Assembly (NCBI GenBank): GCA_947463775.1
Contig: CANHVD010000298.1
Span: 1-7,071 of the forward strand
Direction: 5' to 3'
DNA length: 7,071 nt
Source: Planctomycetaceae bacterium
Lineage (GTDB): Bacteria; Planctomycetota; Planctomycetia; Planctomycetales; Planctomycetaceae
The notes beneath the pieces were generated by a model, which did no database searches, had not been told where the DNA came from, and saw only the letters and a program-made list of their open reading frames with translations. This document shows positions 1-7,052 of this stretch, piece after piece (positions within the stretch are counted from its first letter, which is position 1; every line of letters starts with the position of its first letter). A program made the position numbers and the translations under genes.

Positions 1-936
1 GTATCCCTTGTGACGGCAGGCATCGAGGTCGGGGCCATGTATGAAAGTTCCGGGACGAGCGAAAGTCCGGGACGGTACTTCTACGCCAATGTGAACGAAG
101 ACATTGTGGGCGTAACCTCCGCTAATCGACAATATGATGGCGCATGGCATACAGACTGCATTGCTCGGCCCATACAGTTTCGCATCAGAGTCTTCGACAG
201 TAGCTTTGAAATGCAGGCCAACGGCATCAATCTTCCGGTAGTGCCAACAAACACCTTCGTGGGCAGTCCGAGATTTCTTCTCGGCGGTTCAAAGAGACTT
301 CTCGATAAAGGAGCTGTTCGAATCAGCGATGTGCGAATACATCGCCTTGAGGTAGAACGGCCCGATGGCGAATCGACCGATGCCAGCGCGTGGCAGTCAT
401 ATTACGAATCAATCGTTGCATTCGACACCGGCGATTCGCACGCCTTGTTTGAACTGGCCTCACTCTACGCTGCTGCAGAAGAATGGCCGAGAGCCGCATC
501 ATGCCTGAAGAAGGCATCCGAGAATGGACCCTTTTCATTTGAAAGAATTGATTTGCTGCTGACGATCAGTATGGCAACGAGCAACTTCGTCGACGCAAAA
601 CCCATGATCGAAGCAGCCATGGAGAGATTCCCGGAACAACCTGAGTACGCTGAAATGATGACATGGATCTGCGCCACGGCATCAGACGAGAAACTCAGGG
701 ATGCGCAGCGAGCCGTGGAACTTGCAACACGCCTTGTGAAGAATGAACATTCTCTGTCCTGGAAAGGGCACCGAGCCATTGCGGCCGCATTCGCTGAAAA
801 CGAAAACTTCGCAGAAGCTGTCCTGCAAATGGAACAAGCACTGACAAAAGCCCCGGAAAGCCAGAAAGAAGAGATTTCTGCCATGCTCCGGCAACTAACC
901 GAGAAGCAGCCCATTAGAACGACTCCGTCCGAATAA
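1..936 (+). CDS. C-terminal part of a TPR protein with a beta-sandwich-like segment (5' end outside window)
   Basis: The frame is open from base 1 to the TAA at 934-936, so the true start is probably upstream; the GTG at 10 has no convincing ribosome-binding site. Residues about 1-120 (counted from base 1) are rich in alternating hydrophobic strands with Gly and Asn turns, such as QFRIRVFDSSFEMQANG. This resembles a concanavalin A/LamG-like beta-sandwich, but I cannot assign a family. Residues about 131-300 form amphipathic helix pairs of TPR type: ALFELASLYAAAEEWPRAAS, then FVDAKPMIEAAMERFPEQPE, then IAAAFAENENFAEAVLQMEQ. The last unit, with its A-A-A-F-A-E-N-x-N-F-x-E-A-V pattern and polar tail, resembles the C-termini of many planctomycete TPR proteins and Ser/Thr kinases. 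No kinase or catalytic motif is visible here. By family knowledge the TPRs would be a protein-binding scaffold; the partner is unknown. A 510-base gap separates it from the next gene. Confidence 0.8.
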   Translation, partial: VSLVTAGIEVGAMYESSGTSESPGRYFYANVNEDIVGVTSANRQYDGAWHTDCIARPIQFRIRVFDSSFEMQANGINLPVVPTNTFVGSPRFLLGGSKRLLDKGAVRISDVRIHRLEVERPDGESTDASAWQSYYESIVAFDTGDSHALFELASLYAAAEEWPRAASCLKKASENGPFSFERIDLLLTISMATSNFVDAKPMIEAAMERFPEQPEYAEMMTWICATASDEKLRDAQRAVELATRLVKNEHSLSWKGHRAIAAAFAENENFAEAVLQMEQALTKAPESQKEEISAMLRQLTEKQPIRTTPSE

Positions 937-948
937 GAACCGACGGAG
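923..948 (+). terminator. Hairpin over the stop codon of the TPR gene, possible weak terminator
   Basis: CTCCGTC at 923-929 pairs perfectly with GACGGAG at 942-948, giving a 7-bp GC-rich stem whose 12-base loop contains the TAA stop at 934-936. No T-run follows, so it is not a standard intrinsic terminator. Competing pairings exist: GAACC 937-941 with GGTTC 960-964, and CCGAA 929-933 with TTCGG 962-966. A role in transcript-end formation or mRNA stability is inference. Confidence 0.3.
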
Positions 949-1446
949 ACAACCCGCGTGGTTCGGAGATGCCGATAATGAGTTGCAGTCAACAGATCAT
1001 CATTCACGAACGATGATTCCAAATTGCGCACAGATCGGTGGCGTGAATCATCTGAGTTTCACCGGCGGCCGCCACGATGCGATATCATGAGCCTGCGATG
1101 TAAGTCTTCCGCCCCGATCGCAATCATTCAAACTCCGCACGGAAGATCGCCTTCCGGAGCTATCTTTGGCATCCGACGATTCGTGATTGTTTGCTTTGCA
1201 TTTCCGATTATGGTGAAGGCTGATAACAGAGATCTTTACGACTGTGACGACTGGTCCGGTTAGTGCGAACGTGCGGAGTTTATCGACCGAGTAAATCTGT
1301 TGAGCCTGTGCCTCACGTAAACCCTGCCGGAGAATTCATGCTGCCAAAAGACTACGGGCTATGTTCAACGAGGACGCTTCCAGGCTTTTTCGTATCCCGG
1401 GGTCTGTTCCGGTTCGAAAACACCAGGCGTTTCTCGGAAACAAATT
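937..1446. other. 510-base intergenic region with inverted repeats and no convincing gene
   Basis: No reading frame here has the composition of the neighbouring genes. The short open frames are Arg/Ser-rich, lack ribosome-binding sites or run into the next gene out of frame. The region does hold several inverted repeats. ATCATC 996-1001 pairs with GATGAT 1012-1017. GATGATTC 1012-1019 pairs with GAATCATC 1045-1052. A longer fold spans 1034-1078 (separate entry). At 1133-1159, GGAAG/CTTCC with a 5-base loop is flanked by CTCC/GGAG. A loose sigma-70-like pair, TTGTTT at 1187-1192 and TATGGT at 1209-1214 with a 16-base spacer, could drive the downstream regulator, but planctomycete promoter rules are poorly known and the match is weak. 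The region probably holds the promoter and leader of the HD-GYP gene, by position only. Confidence 0.5.
1034..1078. other. Candidate structured element with a 10-bp GC palindrome
   Basis: ATC 1034-1036 pairs with GAT 1076-1078. After one bulged G, GTGGC 1038-1042 pairs with GCCAC 1071-1075. Inside, GTGAA 1043-1047 pairs with TTCAC 1058-1062 around a 10-base loop. That gives about 13 base pairs, with an unpaired 3' stretch at 1063-1070. The unpaired stretch overlaps the perfect palindrome GGCGGCCGCC at 1064-1073, which could instead act as a DNA-level operator half-pair. No known riboswitch or RNA family is recognised. The pairings are seen in the sequence; any function is inference. Confidence 0.25.
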
Positions 1447-3006
1447 ATGTCCAGCATCAAGACCAACTCCGCAGATTCAGTCCTCGACGAAATCCGATCA
1501 ACGATTGCCTCGTTTGAGTCGCTCCGAAGTTCCGGCGGACTGCAACGAGTCGCGACGTTGGAAACTCCGGCTCCGGCTACGGCGAATCCGTTTGCTTCAC
1601 TGCTCGCAACCGCAACTCCTGCGAAGGATGCACCACTGCCGCAAGTCCATACGCCGGTTACATCTGCTGCCGCGGTTCCTTCAAAACTACCCAACGCCTC
1701 ATTCTTGACCTCGCCTCCGAGCGAGTTCTCTGGCCGTCCAGCCAGCGAATCCAGCTCACGAAAAGCCGCCCAGAATCAAGACGACGACTATAAACCAGTC
1801 CGTGGTCCCGCAAAGTCCATGGTCACAGTCCGTGCGGTCGACAAGACAGCGAAGATTATGATCGTGGACGATGAGCCACTGAACGTCATGACTTTTCGTC
1901 AGCACCTGAAGATGGAAGGCTACGAAAAGTTTGTCACAACAAGTGATGCCAGAGAAGCTTTGCATCTTCTGCGAAATGAATTGCCTGACGTATTACTTCT
2001 GGATATTCGGATGCCGGAGGTCAGCGGCCTCGACATTCTTCGAGTGATCGGCCTCGACCCGATTCTTCAGCATATCCCGGTACTGATCCTGACTGCTGCC
2101 TCTGACCCAGCCACTCGAAAGCAAGCCCTGGATCTGGGCGCGAGTGACTTTCTGCAGAAGCCAATTGATCCCAACGAACTCCTGCCACGCGTTCGAAATG
2201 CTGTTGTGATCAAGAAGCATTACGACATGGCTTCAAGTGAAGCTGCTCGCCTTGAACAACAGGTTGAACGTCGAACTCGCCAGCTCGAAGCAACTCGCCA
2301 GCAATTGATTCTCTGTCTCGCTCGTGCTGCTGAACATCGTGACAACGATACCGGGAACCACGTAATTCGAGTTGGGCGGTACACAGCCATCATTGCGAAA
2401 CAGATGGGCTATCCGGAAAACCGCCTCGAAATGCTGGAACAGGCGGCCCAACTGCATGACGTGGGTAAGATTGGTATCCCGGACTCGATCCTGTTCAAAC
2501 CGGGCAAGCTCGGATTCGACGAATACGAGCTGATGAAAAAGCATTGCGCTCTGGGTCGGCAAATCATCGAGCCGATCTCCGAAAAAGAATGGAACATTCT
2601 TAAGACTCATACCCGAATCGGAGAGAGCATGCTGCACGTTCGGTCATCATCGCTGCTGATGCTGGCTGCTCGAATCGCACAGACTCATCACGAACGCTGG
2701 GACGGCAAGGGCTATCCGCTCGGTTTGCTGGGCGACGACATTCCTCTCGAAGGCCGAATTGTTGCAGTCGCTGACGTGTTTGATGCGTTGTCCAGCAAAC
2801 GGCCTTACAAGGATCCGTTCCCTCGAGAGAAATGTTTTGACATCCTTCGGGAAGGCCGTGGCACGCAATTTGATCCGGCTGTCATTGATGCGTTCTTTGA
2901 CTGTTCAGAAGAAATCGTTGAGATTCAACTGTTGCTGATGGACGAAGAAGATCGCATTCCGAAGGGCGAATGGGAAAATCTCGCTCAGTCGGTAGCAAAA
3001 GGCTGA
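1447..3006 (+). CDS. Response regulator with HD-GYP cyclic-di-GMP phosphodiesterase domain
   Basis: This 519-residue cytoplasmic protein is predicted to hydrolyse cyclic-di-GMP under control of a partner histidine kinase, which is not in the window. Residues 1-130 begin with a short helix and continue as a Pro/Ala/Ser-rich, probably disordered tail. The receiver domain (about 136-255) has the acidic pair D141-D142, phospho-acceptor D186 in LLLDIRMP, T216 and K238. Residues 260-288 look like a coiled-coil linker. The HD-GYP domain (about 288-505) shows D301, H305, H337-D338, K341, H414-H415, G422-Y423-P424 and D443 in VADVFDAL, so it looks catalytically intact. It carries a 22-residue internal duplication that gives two H-x3-G motifs, H366/G370 and H388/G392. 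No DNA-binding domain is present, matching RpfG-type regulators. The ATG at 1447 has a weak GGA at 1436-1438. M125 (base 1819) is an alternative start that would remove the tail, but codon use upstream of it looks coding. The next gene starts 135 bases downstream. Confidence 0.93.
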   Translation: MSSIKTNSADSVLDEIRSTIASFESLRSSGGLQRVATLETPAPATANPFASLLATATPAKDAPLPQVHTPVTSAAAVPSKLPNASFLTSPPSEFSGRPASESSSRKAAQNQDDDYKPVRGPAKSMVTVRAVDKTAKIMIVDDEPLNVMTFRQHLKMEGYEKFVTTSDAREALHLLRNELPDVLLLDIRMPEVSGLDILRVIGLDPILQHIPVLILTAASDPATRKQALDLGASDFLQKPIDPNELLPRVRNAVVIKKHYDMASSEAARLEQQVERRTRQLEATRQQLILCLARAAEHRDNDTGNHVIRVGRYTAIIAKQMGYPENRLEMLEQAAQLHDVGKIGIPDSILFKPGKLGFDEYELMKKHCALGRQIIEPISEKEWNILKTHTRIGESMLHVRSSSLLMLAARIAQTHHERWDGKGYPLGLLGDDIPLEGRIVAVADVFDALSSKRPYKDPFPREKCFDILREGRGTQFDPAVIDAFFDCSEEIVEIQLLLMDEEDRIPKGEWENLAQSVAKG

Positions 3007-3130
3007 TCGCATTCCTGCATTCGGGGAGCAGAATCTTTTCCTGCACGGCCATCCGTTGCTTTTTGGGAGACCATTGAGCGACAATGAGAAGCTCGCCACA
3101 CGGTGCGCCAATCATTTGACCAGGCCACGC

Positions 3131-3134
3131 AGGA
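3131..3134 (+). promoter_or_regulatory. Ribosome-binding site that sets the start of the cytochrome-domain gene
   Basis: AGGA lies 7 bases before the ATG at 3142. The in-frame GTG at 3103 lacks such a site and would place 13 polar residues before the signal peptide, so 3142 is preferred. The 135-base gap after the HD-GYP gene (3007-3141) shows no strong promoter. A loose TTGCTT at 3056-3061 and GACAAT at 3080-3085 is the best I see, and it is weak. Confidence 0.6.
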
Positions 3135-3141
3135 ACTTGAA

Positions 3142-6100
3142 ATGTCTCTCCGTTCAAAACTGACCTTGCTTTGCTTCTGTCTGCTCCTTGCCACTGTCGC
3201 TGGTAAGTCCATTCCTGCTGGACAGTCGCAACCAGATGAAAAGAACGCTGCTCCTGCGCCGTCAGGCAACAAGGGTGAGACAAAATCACCGGGCCTGGAT
3301 CAGGAAGTTTTTTTTCGAGACAAGGTACTGCCTCTGCTCGAATCGCGCTGCTTTGAGTGCCATGGTGACGATGGTGAAGTGGAGGGGGAACTCCGTTTGA
3401 CGTCGCGAAAGGCCATGTTGACAGGTGGCGAAAGTGGCCCGGTCATTGTGCCATCCGATCCCGAGAAGAGCCTGCTGATTCAGGCAGTCCGCTACGAATC
3501 TTTTCAGATGCCTCCGCGCAACAAGATGCCGGACGCAGAGATCGAAATTCTGGTGCAATGGATCAAGGACGGCGCTGTCTGGCCGGCAGACATGGAAAAA
3601 TCCACTGCTCCCGTTGGAAAGTCCGAGTTCCCGCTGCAGGAACGGATCGCTTCTCACTGGGCCTGGAAAAAAATTGTGCGGCCGGAAGTACCGAAGGTCA
3701 AAAACACAGAATGGTCGGACGGAGAAATCGATCAATTTCTGCTGTCGAAACTGGAGCATGTCGATCTCTCACCCGCGCCCGAAGCGGACCGAAAAACGAT
3801 TCTGCGGCGACTCAGCTTTGACATTGTGGGACTTCCTCCGACGATCGAACAGCAGGATCGATTTCTAAATGATCCTGCGGAAACATCTGTAGCGATGGAG
3901 AAGATTGTTGATGAACTCCTGGCATCCCCGCATTTCGGTGAACGATGGGCTCGACATTGGCTGGATCTGATGCGTTATGCAGAAACACTGGGCCATGAAT
4001 TCGACTATCCGCTTCCGTATGCTTGGAGATACAGAGATTACGTGATCCGCGCCTTGAACAGTGATGTTCCGTACAATCAGTTTGTGCGCGAGCACATTGC
4101 AGGCGACCTCATGGAGAATCCTCGCCGACATCCGGAGTTGGGATTCAACGAGTCCATCATTGCCACTGGATTTTGGTATCTCTGTGAAGATAAACACGCG
4201 CCTGTGGATGTCAAGGCCGAAGAAGCCTCGCGAATTGACAATCAGATTGACGTCTTTGGGAAATCATTCCTTGGCCTGACGATCGCCTGTGCCCGATGTC
4301 ATGACCACAAGTTTGATGCGATCACGGCTGCTGATTATTACGCTCTTTCAGGTTTTCTTCAGAGTTCACGGCGTCGCGTTGAGTGGCTTGACTCTCACAA
4401 CGAGACCGCACAGCTCACCGAACTGCTTAACTCCTCTCGAAACAACGTTGCGCAGAAAATTCAGAGCGGGCTTGAAGAGCTCACAACTCAGCAGCTTGAG
4501 CTGATGCTGGCTGATGCGATGAAGCCTGCCGCTGGAGAAAACGAAGATCAGCGAATTGCGACGTTGCGAGCGATCCTTCAGGACCCTCGCTCGAAAGACC
4601 TGAATCATCCCTTGTCACTGCTGGCGGCCTTCGCTCAGTCGCCAAATGAACAGACTCCGGAAGATAGAATTCAACAATGGATCAAAAGACGCAACGACGC
4701 CGTTTTGACCTTGAATCCCGCCGGGAAGACTGCTCCAGAAGGCTGGATTGAAACCTCTACGGGATCGCCGACAGTCGTTGCGGCAAACCTGCGTGATGGC
4801 CTGCCTTCCGGATGGCGTGTGTTCGGGGCGGCCTTTGCTCATCTTTCACCCGATCTTTCAGGCGTTGCATCGGATCCGCCCCGCGAGGACTTAAAAGACG
4901 GACATCATTTGGCGTTGTCGATCTTACGAGCAGACAGCAACAGTTTTGTGGCTGATTCGCCAAAGTCGGTCAGTTCCGGAGTTCTGTCCCCCAAACTCAG
5001 AGGCCAGCTGCATTCACCGGAATTCGTGCTCACACATCCGGAGATTCAGATTCTTGCCGCCGGCCGAAACTCACGAGTCCGGCTGTGTATTGACGGCTAT
5101 GTGATGAACGAATTCACGGAGCTATTGTTTGGTGGCTGTCGTCAGCCAATCGATACCGATGGCCAGTTTCGCTGGATTCGGATCGCAGGCGACGTCAAAC
5201 GGTACATGGGACATCGATGCCACCTTGAATTTCTGGACGAGGGAGATGGCTGGGTTGCTGTGCGTGAAGTTCGTCTGATGGGTAATCCTGACGAAGCTCC
5301 TGTAACTCCGCAGGAAATCTGCAGCACGAACATCAACCTCCCGCTCGTGGCTGAAAACAATATCAGCCAGATCCTGCATAACATGGTGGAAGAGCTCAAG
5401 AACGATTCGGAATGGATCTCCGTGGCGACAACAGCAAAACTGTTTTCTCCCGAAGATAACGCAGGGTTTGAAAGCGCCACCCAGCAATGGCAATCCTTGC
5501 TGGAACGTCCTCAACCCGGTGATCCCGTGCTTGTGATGTGTGACGGAACCGGCGAAGACGAGTACTTGTTTATTCGCGGTAACCATAATAACCGAGGCCC
5601 CACGGTTGGCAGACATCTTCTCACAGCGCTCGATGCAGCTCAGCCTCTTGTTGAGGCCTCTGGAAGTGGCCGAAGAGAGTTGGTCGACCGACTACTCTCC
5701 GACGACAATCCATTTCCCGCGAGAGTAATGGTGAACCGAATCTGGCAACATCTTTACGGGCGAGGCATTGTGGCCAGCTCAGACAATTTCGGAGTGCTTG
5801 GTGAGGCACCTACACACCCGGAATTGCTCGATTATCTGACTGATGAATTTCGGACAGATGGCTGGTCTCTGAAACGCCTGATTCGGCGCCTCGTTCTCAC
5901 GCGTACGTATCGCATGAGCAGTCAGCGGAATGAACTGGCAGAACAAAAGGATCCTTTGAATCTTCTGCTGCACCGATATTCTGTACGACGCCTGGAAGCT
6001 GAAGTCCTGCGAGACGCCATGCTGAGCGTTTCAGGACGGCTGGATGAGACTCTGTTTGGCCCCTCAATCCCGGTTCATTTGAATAGCTTTATGCAAGGAC

Positions 6101-6549
6101 GAGGACGACCGGGACAATCGGGACCACTGGATGGTGCAGGACGACGAAGCATCTACCAGGGTGTCAATCGGAACTTCCTGAACCCTTTTATGCTGACGTT
6201 TGATACACCCCAGCCTGCCACTGCTGTTGGTCGACGCAGCGTATCGAATGTCCCTGCTCAGGCACTGATGCTGATGAATAATGAATTCGTCCATCAGCAG
6301 TCGTCAGTCTGGGCCGCGCGACTCCTGAAGGAAGTACCATCGGGAGGCGATGACATTTTGCGTACCGCGTTTCGACAGGCCATGAGCCGTATCCCGACTC
6401 CGGAAGAGCTGACTGCTTTTCAGGAGTTTTCAAAGGCTGTGGCGGCAGAGCGGAATCTACCTCAGGAAAACTGTCTAACCAATCCTGATGTTTTGACAGA
6501 TGTGTGTCATGTGCTGCTGAACCAAAAAGAGTTCCTGTTCATCAACTAG
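3142..6549 (+). CDS. Exported planctomycete cytochrome c (PSCyt1) - DUF1549 - DUF1553 protein
   Basis: The predicted protein has 1135 residues and is complete. Residues 1-20 form a signal peptide: basic S-L-R-S-K, a hydrophobic core, and probable cleavage after T-V-A. Export also suits heme attachment. A PSCyt1 domain (about 50-145) has the heme motif C70-F-E-C73-H74, with M123 in QMPPR as the likely distal ligand. DUF1549/PSCyt2 (about 195-410) contains the family signatures SPHFGERWARHWLD and C383-A-R-C386-H387-D-H-K-F-D, a second CxxCH that may bind heme or metal. The middle region (about 410-830) holds a beta-rich stretch with IDGYVMN and GWVAVREVRL, then DGTGEDEYLFIRGNH (801-815). DUF1553/PSD1 (about 842-1110) has NPFPARVMVNRIWQHLYGRG, the R-L-E-A-E-x-L-R-D-A motif and the NVPAQALMLMNN motif. 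The final QKEFLFIN is a usual family ending. The biochemical role is unproven; proposals tie the family to breakdown of complex polymers. The DUF1501 gene that often follows is not seen before the window ends. An 8-T run sits at 3308-3315. Confidence 0.95.
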   Translation: MSLRSKLTLLCFCLLLATVAGKSIPAGQSQPDEKNAAPAPSGNKGETKSPGLDQEVFFRDKVLPLLESRCFECHGDDGEVEGELRLTSRKAMLTGGESGPVIVPSDPEKSLLIQAVRYESFQMPPRNKMPDAEIEILVQWIKDGAVWPADMEKSTAPVGKSEFPLQERIASHWAWKKIVRPEVPKVKNTEWSDGEIDQFLLSKLEHVDLSPAPEADRKTILRRLSFDIVGLPPTIEQQDRFLNDPAETSVAMEKIVDELLASPHFGERWARHWLDLMRYAETLGHEFDYPLPYAWRYRDYVIRALNSDVPYNQFVREHIAGDLMENPRRHPELGFNESIIATGFWYLCEDKHAPVDVKAEEASRIDNQIDVFGKSFLGLTIACARCHDHKFDAITAADYYALSGFLQSSRRRVEWLDSHNETAQLTELLNSSRNNVAQKIQSGLEELTTQQLELMLADAMKPAAGENEDQRIATLRAILQDPRSKDLNHPLSLLAAFAQSPNEQTPEDRIQQWIKRRNDAVLTLNPAGKTAPEGWIETSTGSPTVVAANLRDGLPSGWRVFGAAFAHLSPDLSGVASDPPREDLKDGHHLALSILRADSNSFVADSPKSVSSGVLSPKLRGQLHSPEFVLTHPEIQILAAGRNSRVRLCIDGYVMNEFTELLFGGCRQPIDTDGQFRWIRIAGDVKRYMGHRCHLEFLDEGDGWVAVREVRLMGNPDEAPVTPQEICSTNINLPLVAENNISQILHNMVEELKNDSEWISVATTAKLFSPEDNAGFESATQQWQSLLERPQPGDPVLVMCDGTGEDEYLFIRGNHNNRGPTVGRHLLTALDAAQPLVEASGSGRRELVDRLLSDDNPFPARVMVNRIWQHLYGRGIVASSDNFGVLGEAPTHPELLDYLTDEFRTDGWSLKRLIRRLVLTRTYRMSSQRNELAEQKDPLNLLLHRYSVRRLEAEVLRDAMLSVSGRLDETLFGPSIPVHLNSFMQGRGRPGQSGPLDGAGRRSIYQGVNRNFLNPFMLTFDTPQPATAVGRRSVSNVPAQALMLMNNEFVHQQSSVWAARLLKEVPSGGDDILRTAFRQAMSRIPTPEELTAFQEFSKAVAAERNLPQENCLTNPDVLTDVCHVLLNQKEFLFIN

Positions 6550-6555
6550 TCGCCA

Positions 6556-6592
6556 ACTCTTTTGAATCGGTTCATACCGAAGTGCAAAGAGT
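6556..6592 (+). other. Two-part hairpin just after the cytochrome-domain gene
   Basis: ACTCTTT 6556-6562 pairs with AAAGAGT 6586-6592. Inside it, TCGGT 6567-6571 pairs with ACCGA 6576-6580 around a 4-base loop. A second copy of the 3' arm follows directly: AAAGAGTT 6593-6600 pairs with AACTCTTT 6555-6562 over 8 bp, so two alternative outer stems compete. No T-run follows, so a standard intrinsic terminator is unlikely. It may protect or process the 3' end of the mRNA, or influence read-through into the next gene; this is inference. Confidence 0.35.
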
Positions 6593-6663
6593 AAAGAGTT
6601 ACAAATTCATAGCAGGCGATGCTTTCTTGCGAAGACAGCAGCCCTGCATTCATGGAATCAAGG

Positions 6664-7041
6664 ATGTCGTCAGACCGAATTCATGACCAACAGCCGAATG
6701 TCGAATCTACGGAACCGGCAAATGTCGTGGCGTGGGCCGGAATTCTCTTTGGGATTGTTGCCGCAATTCTTTACGGCGTGTTGTTTCTCATGCTGCACGA
6801 ACTGCCTTCGTCCCGGCAGGAACTAACAGATATAACAGCCAACGCCCCGGCTCTGACGAGACTTCTGGTGGTTGGCGGCAGTGCCGGACTTCTCAACATT
6901 GTTTCGCTTATTCTCTGCCTGACGGGATACGTCATTCAAGGACGGTCACGATTCGAAGCAATTGCCGGAACCGCTGTTTCAGGATTGATGCTTCTTGCAG
7001 TATTCTCCGTGATTATCGTCAGCCTCTTGCTTACAGCCTGA
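6664..7041 (+). CDS. Small three-helix membrane protein of unknown function
   Basis: I do not recognise the family. From the ATG at 6664 the protein has 125 residues: a polar N-terminus (1-18) and hydrophobic segments at about 21-44, 67-91 and 99-123. A polar loop (45-66) lies between the first two segments, and a short basic loop with Q-G-R-S-R-F lies between the second and third. Gly/Ala-rich helices of this type occur in many small planctomycete inner-membrane proteins, loosely like DUF4190 proteins, but no diagnostic motif is seen. The start is uncertain. The ATG at 6664 has GGA at 6654-6656, 7 bases upstream. The in-frame ATGs at 6652 and 6619 would add 4 or 15 residues and have no usable or well-spaced ribosome-binding site. 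It lies 114 bases after the cytochrome-domain gene and may be co-transcribed with it. The positive-inside rule suggests R94 and R96 face the cytoplasm. There is no signal of heme or metal binding. Confidence 0.7.
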   Translation: MSSDRIHDQQPNVESTEPANVVAWAGILFGIVAAILYGVLFLMLHELPSSRQELTDITANAPALTRLLVVGGSAGLLNIVSLILCLTGYVIQGRSRFEAIAGTAVSGLMLLAVFSVIIVSLLLTA

Positions 7042-7052
7042 ATAGACTCCTC

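Noticed and set aside
465..1031. Minus-strand open frame of 188 codons over the end of the TPR gene
   Set aside because: It overlaps a supported gene for most of its length, and its Ser/Cys-rich composition shows no domain; it is a shadow of the plus-strand coding frame.
996..1052. ATCATC / GATGATTC / GAATCATC repeats as a possible attenuator
   Set aside because: Pairings of 6-8 bp over such short distances are expected by chance in a 510-base gap, and no leader peptide or terminator accompanies them.
1024..1263. Plus-strand frame of 79 codons in the long gap, starting with TTG
   Set aside because: It is Arg-rich with a rare start, no ribosome-binding site and no domain; composition is unlike its neighbours.
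1411..1419. GGTTCGAAA, resembling a tRNA T-loop
   Set aside because: The flanking bases do not form the 5-bp T-stem, and no acceptor or anticodon arms are found nearby.
1263..1708. Two plus-strand frames running into the HD-GYP gene
   Set aside because: They overlap the regulator out of frame, and their Arg/Ser/Leu-rich composition is typical of off-frame reading.
3103..3141. GTG start for the cytochrome-domain gene 13 codons upstream
   Set aside because: It has no ribosome-binding site and would put a polar stretch before the signal peptide; the ATG at 3142 has AGGA at the right distance.
3286..3759. Minus-strand open frame of 157 codons opposite the PSCyt1 domain
   Set aside because: It is antisense to the heme-binding domain and has no recognisable features.
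5122..5616. Minus-strand open frame of 164 codons inside the cytochrome-domain gene
   Set aside because: It is fully antisense to a well-supported conserved gene, with no motif and no plausible ribosome-binding site.
1447..6549. Functional link between the HD-GYP regulator and the cytochrome-domain protein as a new signalling system
   Set aside because: Adjacency with a 135-base gap is the only evidence; no shared domain, overlap or common regulatory site was found.
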